Shown here: positions 15,646-24,824 of the stretch, piece after piece
Layout of the letters: each line of letters starts with the position of its first letter
How positions within the stretch are numbered: the first letter of the stretch is position 1
Translations under genes and position numbers: made by a program
The notes under the pieces: generated by a model
The model's input: only the letters and a program-made list of their open reading frames with translations
Databases searched by the model: none
What the model was told of the DNA's origin: nothing
Assembly (NCBI RefSeq): GCF_014596515.1
Contig: NZ_MSJQ01000426.1
Coordinates: forward strand, 1 to 64,000
Source of the DNA: Streptomyces sp. CBMA156
GTDB lineage: Bacteria > Actinomycetota > Actinomycetes > Streptomycetales > Streptomycetaceae
Length of the DNA: 64,000 nt
Reading direction: 5' to 3'

Positions 15646-17317
15646 GTGATCAGGTCCCCACTGTCGGCTGCGCGACGGACACGCCCGGGTGCCTCCCGGT
15701 GCGCCGCGCTGCTCGCCACCGGTGCCCTCCTCGCCACCCTCGGCCTGGCCGGCGCCCCCGTCGCCCTGGCCGGTCCCGCCCCGGCCGCGCCCGCGGCCGC
15801 CGCCCGCCCGTCCGCGATCGTCGCCCTCGGCGACAGCGCCATCTCGGGGGAGGGCGCCGGCACCGACACCAACGACGGCTACTTCCCGGAGACGGACAGC
15901 CCCACCAACTACTGCCACCGCCATCCCAAGTCGGAGATCTTCGTCACCGACATCCCCGGGGTCACCCCGATCGACCTCGCCTGTTCCGGCGCCCAGACCG
16001 GCGACCTGGTCAGCGACCCGGAACTGGCGAAGATCACCGGCCCCGGCAGCGGCGACTTCGGGGAGCCCAAGCAGGACGTCAAGCTGGCCGACACGGCGGC
16101 CAGGTACGACGTCAAGATGGTCGTCGTCACCATCGGCGCCAACGACGACTTCGACTTCAGCGGCATCATGATGCACTGCCTGGCGCAGTACTTCCCGATC
16201 CCCAAGGACCAGGGCTGCCGGGACACCATCGGCAGCGACGAGATCCGCCGCCGGGCCAAGGGCGTCCAGCCCAAGGTGGTCGCGGCGCTCCGGAACATCC
16301 GCCAGACCATGCGCGGGGCCGGCTACGCCGACTCCTCGTACCAGCTGGTCTACCAGTCGTACTTCAACCCGATCACCCCGGACATCCGGCGCAACGACTA
16401 CGTCGGCAAGGTCGCCGACGGCTGCCCGGCCTTCCCCGAGGACCTCGCCTGGGGCCACAACTGGGTGGTGCCGACGCTCAGCGACGCGCTGCGCGGCCGA
16501 GCAGGTGCCCGGCGTCCGGTACCTGGACCAGCGGCGGGTCGCCTTCGGGCACGAGGTCTGCGCGGAGTGGACGACCTCCCCGTACGAGTACAGCAACGGG
16601 GACGTCATCAACCTCTCCGAGTGGGTGCGCAACGGCTGCGACTCGCAGATCGGCATCCCCGGACTGTGCATGAACATGGTCCGCCAGTCGTACCACCTGC
16701 GGGTGGCCGGCTACCGCGGCGAGGGCGTCTGCCTCGGCCAGTTCTACTCCCGGCCCGAGCTGGCGCAGGCGTACTGCACGCTCAACCAGCAGAACACCAC
16801 CTCGATCCAGCCGCTCAGCCCCGGACAGCCGTTCGGCGACGTCCCCGAGGACGGCTCCTGGTACCAGCTGACCAACGCGGCCGGCGGCAACGCGCTCGAC
16901 CTCAGCGGCGGCGGCAGCTACGGCGACTCCACCGACGGCCGGCCCGCGATCACCTATCCGGCCACCGGCGGGCTGAACCAGTCCTTCGTCCTGGAGGCCA
17001 AGGCCGGCGGCAGTTACGAGCTCGACTTCAGCGGCAACCGCGACATGTGCCTGGACGCCAACGCGGCCTCCACCGCCCCCGGCACCCGGATCCAGCAGTG
17101 GCGCTGCACCGGCGGCGGCAACCAGCACTGGGTCTTCAAGCCGGCCGGCAACGGCCGCTACCGGATCGCCGACTCCCAGGACCAGACCAAGGTCCTGGCC
17201 ACCGGCGGCACCCTCGACGCCAAGGGCAACCCGTACGTCGAACTCGCCACCGACACCGGAGCCCCCAACCAGCTCTGGCAGCTCACCAAGCTCGGCATCG
17301 TCTACGTCCACGGCTGA
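15646..17317 (+). pseudogene. Secreted SGNH/GDSL hydrolase with ricin-B lectin domain, frameshifted
   Basis: The GTG (VIRSPLSAARRTRPG) has AAGGAG upstream and starts a signal peptide. The first frame carries the SGNH catalytic blocks ALGDSAISGEGAGT (nucleophile Ser) and TIGANDDFDF. After DLAWGHNWVVPTLSDALR (about 16480-16495) this frame turns into Arg/Pro-rich nonsense, while frame +2 continues sensibly with AEQVPGVRYLDQRRVAFGHE, then the end of the hydrolase (QSYHLRVAGY, likely catalytic His) and a ricin-type beta-trefoil (NALDLSGGGSYGD, MCLDANAAST, GNQHWVFKPAGNGRYRI). Removing one G from the GCGCGGCC run near 16491-16498 restores a single product of about 556 residues. Either a true inactivating insertion or a sequencing error; otherwise it would be a secreted esterase/lipase binding carbohydrate. 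Confidence 0.85.
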
Positions 17318-17561
17318 TCCACCCCGCCCGCCCTCACCCCGTCGCCGCCCCCACCCGGGCGGCGACGGCCGCGTTCACGACCGGCCGGTGTCGGCCGTGG
17401 ACGCGGCGGGGCGGCGGGGTATTCGGCATGGGCGGCATGGTGCTGGGCGACGGTCGGGGGACGCCAGCGGTTTTCGGCGCGGGGGCGTGCCGTAGGCTCA
17501 CGGGAAAATCGTTGCGCCGGAGCCGCGCGGACACGAGCGGGGCGGGGAGTACCCAGACCAG

Positions 17562-18842
17562 ATGAGCACGGCATCGAGCACCGAGTCGTCCAGCACCCAG
17601 CCAGGAGCGCCCGAAGCGGCGCCGGCGGAGGCCCCCGAGGAGCGGACGGGCCGGGAACCCGGGCGGTTCGGGGCGCTGGTGGACCGCTTCGCGCCCGCGC
17701 TGGGCGCGTACGCGGTGGTCAAGGCCATCGGCCTGACCGTCTTCATGCTGCTGCTCTCGCACACCGGCGACTACCTGAAGAAGCAGCCGGGCCGCGGCGG
17801 CGGCACCAACGCCTGGGACGTGCTGGGCACCTGGGACGGCGTCTGGTACCAGCGGATCGCCGAGAACGGGTACGACCCGCAGCTGATCCCGCTGCACGGC
17901 TTCCCGCTGGCCACCTACTACGAGAACTCGGCCGCCTTCTTCCCGCTCTACCCCTGGCTGATGCGGCTGGTCGGCACCGTCACCGGGCTCGGCCCGTACG
18001 GCTCGGGGATCGTCGTCTCGGTGCTCGTCTCGTTCGTCGCCGCGGCCGGCATCTTCGCCGTCGCCGAGCGGCTCGGCGGCTACCGTGCGGGCGTGATCGC
18101 CGCGGTGCTCTGGGGCCTGTTCCCCGGCTCGGGCGTGGAGTGGGCGGTCTACTCGGACTCGCTGTTCGTCGCGCTGTCCGCCTGGGCCTGCTACTGCGTG
18201 ATGACCCACCGCTGGCTCGCCGCCGGCCTGCTGGCGCTGGTGGCGGGCCTCAACCGGCCGACTGCCGCCGCGCTGATCGCGGCCGTCTCGATCGCCGCGC
18301 TGGTCGCGCTGGTCCGCCGCACCGACGGGGTGGCCCGCCCGCTGACCGCGATGCTGATCACCCCCTGGGGCCTGATCGGCTACGTCGCCTGGGTCGGCTG
18401 GAGGATGGGCGACTGGGGCGGCTACTTCAAGCTCCAGCAGGGCGCCTGGAACCGCTACTTCGACGGCGGCGCCTCCACCCTGCGCACGATCATGGACGTG
18501 ATCACCGGGCACTGGGACTTCTGGCAGTCCAACCCCGTCCCCGACCTGATCGCGATCGCCCTGCTGATCGCCCTGCCCGGGATGCTGGTGCTGCTCTGGC
18601 GCACCCGGCCGCCGCTGGTGCTGTGGGTCTACACCGCGCTCACCATCCTCACCGCGCTGAGCAGCAACCAGATCTTCGGCAACATCTCGCGTTACCTGCT
18701 GCCCGCCTTCCCGCTCTGCATCGGCCTGGCGGTGGCGCTGCGCCGGATGCGGACCTCCTCGCTCGCCGGGCTGCTGGCGATGCCGGTCCTCGCGGCGGGC
18801 TGGTACGCGGGCTATGCGCTGTTCGAGTTGGGCATCCCGTAG
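17562..18842 (+). CDS. PIG-V-like integral membrane mannosyltransferase
   Basis: A 426-residue polytopic membrane protein, with a Ser/Glu/Ala-rich cytoplasmic N-terminus of about 45 residues and then roughly nine or ten membrane segments. The loop after the first segment reads TWDGVWYQRIAENGYDPQ, the lumenal/external motif shared by PIG-V and related GT-C glycosyltransferases that use polyprenyl-phosphate sugars; NSAAFFPLYPWLMRLVG and YSDSLFVALSAWACY are also typical. It likely transfers mannose or a related sugar on the outer face of the membrane, for example to proteins or lipids. The acceptor is unknown. It stands alone, 63 bases ahead of a MarR gene. Confidence 0.8.
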   Translation: MSTASSTESSSTQPGAPEAAPAEAPEERTGREPGRFGALVDRFAPALGAYAVVKAIGLTVFMLLLSHTGDYLKKQPGRGGGTNAWDVLGTWDGVWYQRIAENGYDPQLIPLHGFPLATYYENSAAFFPLYPWLMRLVGTVTGLGPYGSGIVVSVLVSFVAAAGIFAVAERLGGYRAGVIAAVLWGLFPGSGVEWAVYSDSLFVALSAWACYCVMTHRWLAAGLLALVAGLNRPTAAALIAAVSIAALVALVRRTDGVARPLTAMLITPWGLIGYVAWVGWRMGDWGGYFKLQQGAWNRYFDGGASTLRTIMDVITGHWDFWQSNPVPDLIAIALLIALPGMLVLLWRTRPPLVLWVYTALTILTALSSNQIFGNISRYLLPAFPLCIGLAVALRRMRTSSLAGLLAMPVLAAGWYAGYALFELGIP

Positions 18843-18905
18843 ACCCGGCGTTGGTTGGCAACGGGATCATCCGGCAGCAGACGGGCCGTTGCTAACCTCG
18901 GACCC

Positions 18906-19397
18906 ATGACGACGACCCCGCCGCCCGCGCGCCAGATCCGCGACATCTCCGGGCTGATGGACCACGCGAGCCACGTGCTGGCCACCCGGATGGCGGCCGC
19001 CTTCACCGAGCTGGGGATCACCCCGCGCGCCTACTGCGTGCTGTTCCACGCGCAGGAGGCGGAGCGCACCCAGATCCAGCTGGCCGAGCTGGCGGACCTG
19101 GACAAGACCACCATGGTGGTCACCGTCGACGAGCTGGAGAAGGCCGGCCTGGCCGAGCGCCGCCCGTCCGCGACCGACCGCAGGGCCAGGATCGTCTCGG
19201 TCACCGCGGCGGGCGAGCGGACCGTGACGGAGGGCACCGCGATCGCCGACCGGGTGCACCGGGAGCTGCTGGAGGCGCTGCCGCAGCCCGAGCGCGAGGT
19301 GTTCGTCTCGGCGCTGACGCACCTGGTGGAGGGGCACCTCGCGGAGCCGGTCGAGGTCGAGCGCACCGTCCGCCGGGCCCGCCGTTCCCGGGGCTGA
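18906..19397 (+). CDS. MarR-family transcriptional regulator
   Basis: A 163-residue winged-helix regulator. Core: ARMAAAF-like dimer helix, then TQIQLAELADLDKTTMVVTV (recognition helix), ELEKAGLAERRPSATDRRAR (wing) and VSVTAAGERTV. The next gene, an MFS exporter, lies 94 bases downstream on the same strand, the standard arrangement in which the regulator senses a drug-like ligand and controls the pump. The AT-rich gap (GATAGATAGTCCTGAACAAAACGATCTGATAG) is the likely operator/promoter for the exporter. Confidence 0.9.
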   Translation: MTTTPPPARQIRDISGLMDHASHVLATRMAAAFTELGITPRAYCVLFHAQEAERTQIQLAELADLDKTTMVVTVDELEKAGLAERRPSATDRRARIVSVTAAGERTVTEGTAIADRVHRELLEALPQPEREVFVSALTHLVEGHLAEPVEVERTVRRARRSRG

Positions 19398-19491
19398 TGC
19401 CGGAAGGCCAATCTGCTCCCGAGATAGATAGTCCTGAACAAAACGATCTGATAGCGTCCTACCCGGTACTCGACGAACCGGGAGAACCGCC

Positions 19492-20934
19492 ATGACCACG
19501 CACGCCCCGGCCGCCCCCAGGCCGGCTTCCGCGGCCCCCGCCCGCTCCCGCCCGCTCGCCCTCGCGGTGCTCTGTGCGGGAATGCTGATGATCATCCTGG
19601 ACGGCTCGATCGTCACCGTGGCGCTGCCCGCGATCCAGGGCGACCTGCACTTCTCGCCCGCCGGCCTCACCTGGACGGTCAACGCCTACCTGATCGCCTT
19701 CGGCGGCCTGCTCCTGCTGGCCGGGCGGCTCGGCGACCTGATCGGCCGCAAGCGGATGTTCGTCGCCGGGCTCACCGTCTTCACCGCCGCCTCGCTGCTC
19801 TGCGCCGTCGCCACCGGGCAGGAGATGCTGATCGCCGCCCGCTTCCTCCAGGGCGTCGGCGGTGCGATGGCCTCCGCGGTCAGCCTCGGCATGATCGTCA
19901 CGCTCTTCCCCGAGCCGGCCGAACGCGGCCGGGCGATCGGCGCGTTCGGCTTCGTCGGCGCGGCCGGCGCCTCGATCGGCCAGGTCCTCGGCGGGGTGCT
20001 CACCCAGGCGCTCGACTGGCACTGGATCTTCCTGATCAACCTGCCGCTGGGCCTGGCCGCCGTGCTGCTGTCCGTCCGGGTGCTGGCGTCCGACCGGGGT
20101 CCCGGCCTGCGGGCCGGCGCCGACGTCCTCGGCGCCGTGCTGATCACCGCCGCGCTGATGCTCGGCATCTACACCGTCGTCGGCACCGGCGAGCACGGCT
20201 GGGCCTCCGCGCGCACCCTCGGCCTCGGCGCGCTCTCGCTCGCCCTGCTGGCCGGCTTCCTGCTCCGCCAGGCCAGGGCCGCCCAACCCCTGCTCCCGCT
20301 GCGGATGTTCCGCTCGCGCAACGTCTCCGGCGCCAACGCCGTGCAGGTGCTGATGGTCTCCGCGCTGTTCGCCTTCCAGATCCTGGTCGCGCTCTACCTC
20401 CAGAACGTCCGCGGCTACGGCCCCGCCGCCACCGGCCTGGCGATGCTCCCGGCGGCACTCGCCATCGGCACCGTCTCGCTCACGCTGTCCGCCCGGCTGA
20501 ACGCCCGCTTCGGCGAGCGCCCGGTGCTGCTGGCCGGGCTGGTCCTGCTGGTCGCCGCCCTGGCGCTGCTGGTCCGGCTGCCCGCGGACGGGGACTACGT
20601 CCTCGACCTGCTGCCCACGATGCTGCTCGCGGCCGGCTTCGGCCTGGCGATCTCGGCGCTCACGGTGCTCGGCATGTCGGGCGCGGGGCCGGCGGACGCG
20701 GGCACCGCCTCCGGCCTCTTCAACACCACCCAGCAGGTCGGCGGCGCGCTCGGGGTCGCCGTCCTCACCACCCTCGCCGACGGCCGCACCGGGGCCCTCG
20801 TGGCCGCCGGACACCCGGCGTCCGAGGCCCTCACGGCCGGATTCCGGCTCGCCTTCGGGGTGGCCGCAGGCCTGCTGACGGTGGCTCTGCTGCTCGCCGC
20901 CGCCGTCCTGCGGCCGGCCGGAGGACGGAACTGA
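19492..20934 (+). CDS. MFS drug exporter, DHA2 (EmrB/QacA) type
   Basis: A 480-residue transporter with about 14 hydrophobic segments, in line with the DHA2 family (H+ antiport of drugs). Segment 1 contains LDGSIVTVALPAIQGDL and the first loop carries motif A, GRLGDLIGRKRMFVAG; the antiporter motif C region reads GAAGASIGQVLGGVL. It is controlled in all likelihood by the adjacent MarR protein. A perfect G/C-rich hairpin ends it, immediately before the left boundary of the mobile element, so before insertion this gene lay next to the target gene. Confidence 0.92.
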   Translation: MTTHAPAAPRPASAAPARSRPLALAVLCAGMLMIILDGSIVTVALPAIQGDLHFSPAGLTWTVNAYLIAFGGLLLLAGRLGDLIGRKRMFVAGLTVFTAASLLCAVATGQEMLIAARFLQGVGGAMASAVSLGMIVTLFPEPAERGRAIGAFGFVGAAGASIGQVLGGVLTQALDWHWIFLINLPLGLAAVLLSVRVLASDRGPGLRAGADVLGAVLITAALMLGIYTVVGTGEHGWASARTLGLGALSLALLAGFLLRQARAAQPLLPLRMFRSRNVSGANAVQVLMVSALFAFQILVALYLQNVRGYGPAATGLAMLPAALAIGTVSLTLSARLNARFGERPVLLAGLVLLVAALALLVRLPADGDYVLDLLPTMLLAAGFGLAISALTVLGMSGAGPADAGTASGLFNTTQQVGGALGVAVLTTLADGRTGALVAAGHPASEALTAGFRLAFGVAAGLLTVALLLAAAVLRPAGGRN

Positions 20935-20952
20935 TCCTCCGTCAACCGAGCC

Positions 20953-20985
20953 CGCCCCGGTCCGCGTTCGGCGCGGGCCGGGGCG
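20953..20985 (+). terminator. Terminator of the MFS exporter gene
   Basis: CGCCCCGG-T-CCGCG pairs with CGCGG-G-CCGGGGCG (14-bp stem including one T-G pair) around TTCGG, 18 bases after the stop codon. Confidence 0.85.
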
Positions 20986-20996
20986 CGTGGCGTCAG

Positions 20997-21068
20997 GGCC
21001 AGACCAGGCAGTACAGCTGGTGCCCGGCCTCGTGCAGCCGGTTGGCGAAGTCCTGCCACTCGTGCAGC
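20997..21068. repeat. attL: left 72-bp direct repeat
   Basis: Identical over 72 bases to 50067-50138 (starts GGCCAGACCAGGCAGTACAG, ends CCACTCGTGCAGC). Here it is an orphan copy of the end of the target gene. Just outside, GTCAG versus GTCAC at the right copy keeps the same TGA stop (CCC TGA versus CCG TGA). Confidence 0.93.
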
Positions 21069-21113
21069 TATTGGTCCCTGCAAGCCCGTGACCTGCGGTT
21101 TTGTCGCCAAAGT

Positions 21114-21162
21114 GCCGCTGACCAGCGGAAACGACCTTCAGTGGTTGACGCTGGTCAGCGGC
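21114..21162. repeat. Perfect 13-bp inverted repeat beside attL
   Basis: GCCGCTGACCAGC (21114-21126) and GCTGGTCAGCGGC (21150-21162) are perfect inverted copies with a 23-base spacer. It could terminate the minus-strand gene ending at 21252, or be a protein-binding site in the attachment region. Confidence 0.7.
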
Positions 21163-21176
21163 GTTTTCCACCCCCA

Positions 21177-21193
21177 TGTGCCCTGGATGTGCC
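21177..21193 (+). repeat. 17-bp terminal repeat, left copy
   Basis: TGTGCCCTGGATGTGCC also occurs at 49968-49984 in the same orientation. Each copy contains two TGTGCC words. Both lie inside the element within about 110 bases of an attachment repeat, as expected for arm-type integrase sites. Confidence 0.6.
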
Positions 21194-21251
21194 CTCGTTT
21201 CTCGCCCGTCTTCAGTGCCTTGCGTCGAGGCCGGGGCTGCTTATCAGCGGG

Positions 21252-22589
21252 TCAGCCGGCGGCGGGCGAGCTGCTGCTGCTGCTGCTGCGGTCGTCGAGA
21301 ACGATGTGCGGTTGCTGCAGGCGGTCGCTGCCGACCTCGTTGTCGGCGGGTCGAGTGCTGTTGATGACGGCGGCGATGCGCTCGTAGCTGGTGACGGCGA
21401 GGGTCCACGTCTCGATGCCGGTGCCGTCGCCGAGGCCGCTGCACACGGTCTCCCGGAGCGCGTTGAGAAGGGCGAGGGTGCTACGGCCGGACAGGATCGT
21501 GTCCTCGTTGCTGTCGTTGACCGGCTTCGAGAAGTGGTCGGTGCCTTCGACCTGGGCGGCCAGGAAGTCCCAGGTTTCGGGGTGGCAGGAGATCGCGACG
21601 GTCTTCACCGCAGCGGCCTTGCGGAGGGTGTTGACGTGGTTCTCCCAGACGAAGGGCTCCGGGATCAGGCCGGACACGTCGTTGGCGCACCCGTTCGGGA
21701 GGTCATCGACTGTGGCCTGCTCCTGCGCGACTGCTTCCGTGCGCTCGGGTTCGACCTCCACGTCTTGCTCCGCGGGGACGGAGGGGCGCAGGAGATCTGC
21801 GAGCTGAGCGGCGACCTCGGCCGCGATCAGCCGCGCCTGGTCCTCCGGAGAGGCGGAGGCGGTGGTCGGCTCGGGCTCGGGTGCTTCTGCGGACTGCACT
21901 TCCGGCTCGGGCGCGACAGGCTCAGGAAGGGTGCCCCGGTGTTCGGCGAGCTGGGCGGCCACCTCGGCCGCGATCTGGCTGAGCTGGTCCTTGGTGAGGA
22001 CGTGCGGGGTGACCGGCGTGCTGTCGGCGGGGGTGGGTTCGGACACGGTCGTCTCCTCGCTGTCGGATTCCGCGGCCTCGCCGGTCACGGTGGGGGTGGC
22101 CAGCTCTGCGGCCTGCTCGGATGCCGGGGGCTCGGCGGCGGGAAGCCCGGTGGTGTCGGCGGAGTCGTCGACGCTGCTGTCGTCGCCGGGAGAGTGGACG
22201 GCGTCGTCCTGGCTGTCCGCCTCCGGAGAGGCTCCCGTCGGCTGGTTCGCGGCCTCGGGGGAGCCGATGGTTGGCGGAGGCGACTCGCCGTGGCCGGCTC
22301 CCAGGGGGGAGCGGATGCTGTTCTGCAGGGCGCTGACTTCGGCGCGCAGGTTGCCCAGCTGGCGGTGGAGGCCGCGGTTGTCCTGATGGGCGCGGCTGGC
22401 CTCCTGCTGTTCCCGGGCGATCGCCTCGAAGAATTCGTCGCGGTGTTCGCTCAGGCCAGCCGCCAGCGTCGCGTTGAGTTCGGTCCGCAGGCTGTCGGTG
22501 TTGTTGCGGATCTCCTCCAGGCCGGCCTGGAGGGCCGTCCCGACCTCTGCGCGCAGCAGTTCGACCTGGTGGGCGGTGCCCCGTGCCAT
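21252..22589 (-). CDS. Coiled-coil protein of unknown function with acidic linker
   Basis: A 445-residue protein from an ATG with GGGAGGGG upstream. Residues 1-95 are predicted coiled coil (LLRAEVGTALQAGLEEIRNN to SALQNSIRSP). Residues about 100-310 are an acidic Pro/Glu/Ala/Ser linker that contains two copies of IAAEVAAQLA. The last 130 residues form a compact domain (PFVWENHVNTLRKAAAVKTV, CHPETWDFLAAQVEGTDHF, STLALLNALRETVCSGLGDG), ending in a Ser run. I do not recognise this family. It follows the nuclease-like pair on the same strand after 205 bases and may work with it. Confidence 0.75.
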   Translation of the reverse strand: MARGTAHQVELLRAEVGTALQAGLEEIRNNTDSLRTELNATLAAGLSEHRDEFFEAIAREQQEASRAHQDNRGLHRQLGNLRAEVSALQNSIRSPLGAGHGESPPPTIGSPEAANQPTGASPEADSQDDAVHSPGDDSSVDDSADTTGLPAAEPPASEQAAELATPTVTGEAAESDSEETTVSEPTPADSTPVTPHVLTKDQLSQIAAEVAAQLAEHRGTLPEPVAPEPEVQSAEAPEPEPTTASASPEDQARLIAAEVAAQLADLLRPSVPAEQDVEVEPERTEAVAQEQATVDDLPNGCANDVSGLIPEPFVWENHVNTLRKAAAVKTVAISCHPETWDFLAAQVEGTDHFSKPVNDSNEDTILSGRSTLALLNALRETVCSGLGDGTGIETWTLAVTSYERIAAVINSTRPADNEVGSDRLQQPHIVLDDRSSSSSSSPAAG

Positions 22590-22794
22590 ATCCCCTCCCG
22601 ATCTCGCGCGCCTGTCGGGCTCGCGGCGGGTACAGCGTGGCGGCAAGGGCCTGTGCGTGATGAGTAGATGCGTGGGACTGTCGAGAACGCATCGGTTACT
22701 GTCTGAGATCAAATCATCACGTCGGGGCGATGGTTCGTCAGTTCGACCTATGCCTGTTCCAGGGCGACGTGCTGTGACCCTGTGCGACTCACCA

Positions 22795-24219
22795 TTACGA
22801 CTCGAACAGGGTCGGTTGATTCCAGGGCGAGACTATGGGTCGCCCCTGGGGGCCAAGCAAACGTGCCAGTTGGTCGGATTCGTGCTCGGTGAGGTCGGAG
22901 AGGAGACGGGCCGTTGTGCCGATGAGTTCATCGAGAGGAACATGGCTGCGAGCACCTCGTGCGCTGGCCAAGCGGTAGGTGAAGCTGCAGTGCAGGACGG
23001 CGCCGGAAGGTGTTGGCGCATCCGCCTCGATAACCGCTTCAGCCTGGCCGAGTGCCTCACTGATGCCGACGAGCTGGGAGTCGTGGACGACGTTGTCTCC
23101 AGGGCTGTCGTAGCCGATGCGGCGATCGGTGACGAGCATTCGGATTGACGTAAGCGGGATGGAGAACCGGTCGGCCCGAGCGCGCACTTCGTCCAGAGTG
23201 GGCTCGTCGTACCTTTCGGTTGTGTCGAGATCTTTCTGCGTCTGGGCGACGTACGCCCGAAAGCGCGACATCTGCAGAACGAGGTTGCCTTGATCCACTG
23301 CCCAGCGCCAAGGGCCGATCGGCGCGTTGGGCGTGGTCCCCGGAGCAAGCACGCAAACGTGGCTCTGCCACTGCTGAGCCGCTGGCCGCATGAGGTGCTG
23401 AAGGTTTTCCGGGTCGCGGACCGGTGTGCGAAGCAGGAGCGGCAGGCTGATCAAGGGAAGCAGGCGACCCCAGAAGCTGCTGTCAGGAATCTCCTCAGCA
23501 CTTAGGAGGTAGGCGAGGGTGGATTCGTCCAGGCGGCCGGAGCGTCGCAGCGTGCCCGGGAAGCTGGCCAGGGTGGAGCCTCCGCCCTGCCAGAGGGCAG
23601 CCATGAAGGCCGTCATCCGGTCCGCGACCAGGGGCACCATCCGGGCGGATACCGCTTCCACTGCCACGCGCGTCGGTGCAACATCTCCTTCACGGGCAGC
23701 TTCCACGCCGGTGACGACAGCGCTCCTGAACCGGGTGACCGCAGGGCCGTCCAGGGCGCCATGCCCGCCTTCGATCACCGAGCTGGAGATGAGCCGAGGG
23801 ACGCTCGGGGTGTCTTGGGTGGGGACCAGCTCGCCGAAAGCCGGAGTGTCAAGAAGCAGAGTTTGATGTTCGGTGGCTGACGGTTGGAGGTCTGCCGCCG
23901 CACGGGACGCTTCGAGTTGCCCCAGGGACACGACCATCGGTCGGTCCTTGGTCTGCAGTCGGGCGATGTCGTCCTGGAGCTCCGCCGGGTTGGCCGTTGT
24001 CCGGAGATAGACGTGTCGGTCTGGGGTGCGGGTCGCCTGCGGCCAGCGGATCACCATGTCCGGGGCGTAGGTGTGGTTGAAGAAGCCGGTCGCGATGACC
24101 TCGGCTCGGGGGTCCATCCGGCGCAGTTGGTGCCCGATGATTTCCTTGACCCGGCCGAAGGGTTGCCTGGGGTCCGTGTCATCGAGCGCGGCCATGATCG
24201 CCTGCGATGCCTGATTCAC
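22795..24219 (-). CDS. Protein of unknown function coupled to a nuclease-like gene
   Basis: A 474-residue soluble protein. The GTG start at 24219 overlaps the upstream stop by GTGA, so the two are translated together. The first 130 residues (GRVKEIIGHQLRRMDPRAEV, FFNHTYAPDMVIRWP, HVYLRTTANPAELQDDIARL, RPMVVSLG) have the alternating strands and 'PDMVIRW...YLR' order of a restriction-endonuclease-like fold, but lack a clear ExK, so it may be an inactive or divergent nuclease domain. The rest is helical (LPLISLPLLLRTPVRDPENL, PWRWAVDQGNLVLQMSRFRA). No known family is recognised. Confidence 0.7.
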   Translation of the reverse strand: MNQASQAIMAALDDTDPRQPFGRVKEIIGHQLRRMDPRAEVIATGFFNHTYAPDMVIRWPQATRTPDRHVYLRTTANPAELQDDIARLQTKDRPMVVSLGQLEASRAAADLQPSATEHQTLLLDTPAFGELVPTQDTPSVPRLISSSVIEGGHGALDGPAVTRFRSAVVTGVEAAREGDVAPTRVAVEAVSARMVPLVADRMTAFMAALWQGGGSTLASFPGTLRRSGRLDESTLAYLLSAEEIPDSSFWGRLLPLISLPLLLRTPVRDPENLQHLMRPAAQQWQSHVCVLAPGTTPNAPIGPWRWAVDQGNLVLQMSRFRAYVAQTQKDLDTTERYDEPTLDEVRARADRFSIPLTSIRMLVTDRRIGYDSPGDNVVHDSQLVGISEALGQAEAVIEADAPTPSGAVLHCSFTYRLASARGARSHVPLDELIGTTARLLSDLTEHESDQLARLLGPQGRPIVSPWNQPTLFES

Positions 24220-24824
24220 CACTGCTCTCCCTTGCGGATCAGTTCGGCAGCCACGATGGCTTCCCAGTCCTTGAGGGGGACCAGCGTCTCCTGCTTCTCT
24301 GACAGCACGATCAGCCACAGCCGCGACGCGACCATCGCAACGATCTTGGGGTCGATCACCGCCTCAGCGGCAGCTCGGTCAGCCGTTCCGAAGACGCGGT
24401 CGTGGTGGAGCAGAACCGCCGTCTCGACATGCTTCGGCGAGTCCAACTGCGACCAGGTGTTGGCGCGGAAGGGAGCCCATGTGATCCACATGAGGTGATC
24501 ACTCAGAAGATGGCCGTTCTGGCACGCGACGTAACACTTCGCAATGAACTCGTCGAACTGATTTCCCTGGTCACTGGGCTGCTGGTAGTTCTTCACCTCA
24601 GCACAGAACATGTCCCCGTGGTAGGGAGCGCCGCGCATGGCGCCTCCCAGGTCGAAGGAGAACGTCTGCCCGCCATGAGGCCATGCCAGAGTTAGCCGTC
24701 GGGCGCACGACGGCGAGTCGGTGTTCGCATACGCGCCCGAGATTCTCATCGTGCCCTCAAGCCACATCTTTGCCCGGCGGGCGCCTGAGAATCCTTTGAG
24801 GTGGGCGTCTTCCCCCACTGCCAC
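24216..24824 (-). CDS. Putative PD-(D/E)XK nuclease-like protein
   Basis: About 202 residues. The central segment FSFDLGGAMRGAPYHGD followed by MFCAEVKNYQQP has an Asp and, after a turn, Glu-Val-Lys at the end of a strand: the D...(E)xK pattern of restriction-endonuclease-like nucleases. A helix with FDEFIAKCYVACQNG follows, then HLMWITWAPF and a C-terminal helix (VAMVASRLWLIVLSEKQE). The start is uncertain: GTG at 24824 or 24818, or ATG at 24767; none has a good ribosome site, and coding character seems to extend slightly further upstream. It is coupled to the next gene by GTGA. A defence or DNA-processing role is inference. Confidence 0.6.
   Translation of the reverse strand: MAVGEDAHLKGFSGARRAKMWLEGTMRISGAYANTDSPSCARRLTLAWPHGGQTFSFDLGGAMRGAPYHGDMFCAEVKNYQQPSDQGNQFDEFIAKCYVACQNGHLLSDHLMWITWAPFRANTWSQLDSPKHVETAVLLHHDRVFGTADRAAAEAVIDPKIVAMVASRLWLIVLSEKQETLVPLKDWEAIVAAELIRKGEQW

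Noticed and set aside
20997-21068. tRNA gene as the attachment site
   Set aside because: The 72-bp repeat is the size of a tRNA but has no cloverleaf arms or CCA end, and it translates as the end of the neighbouring protein.
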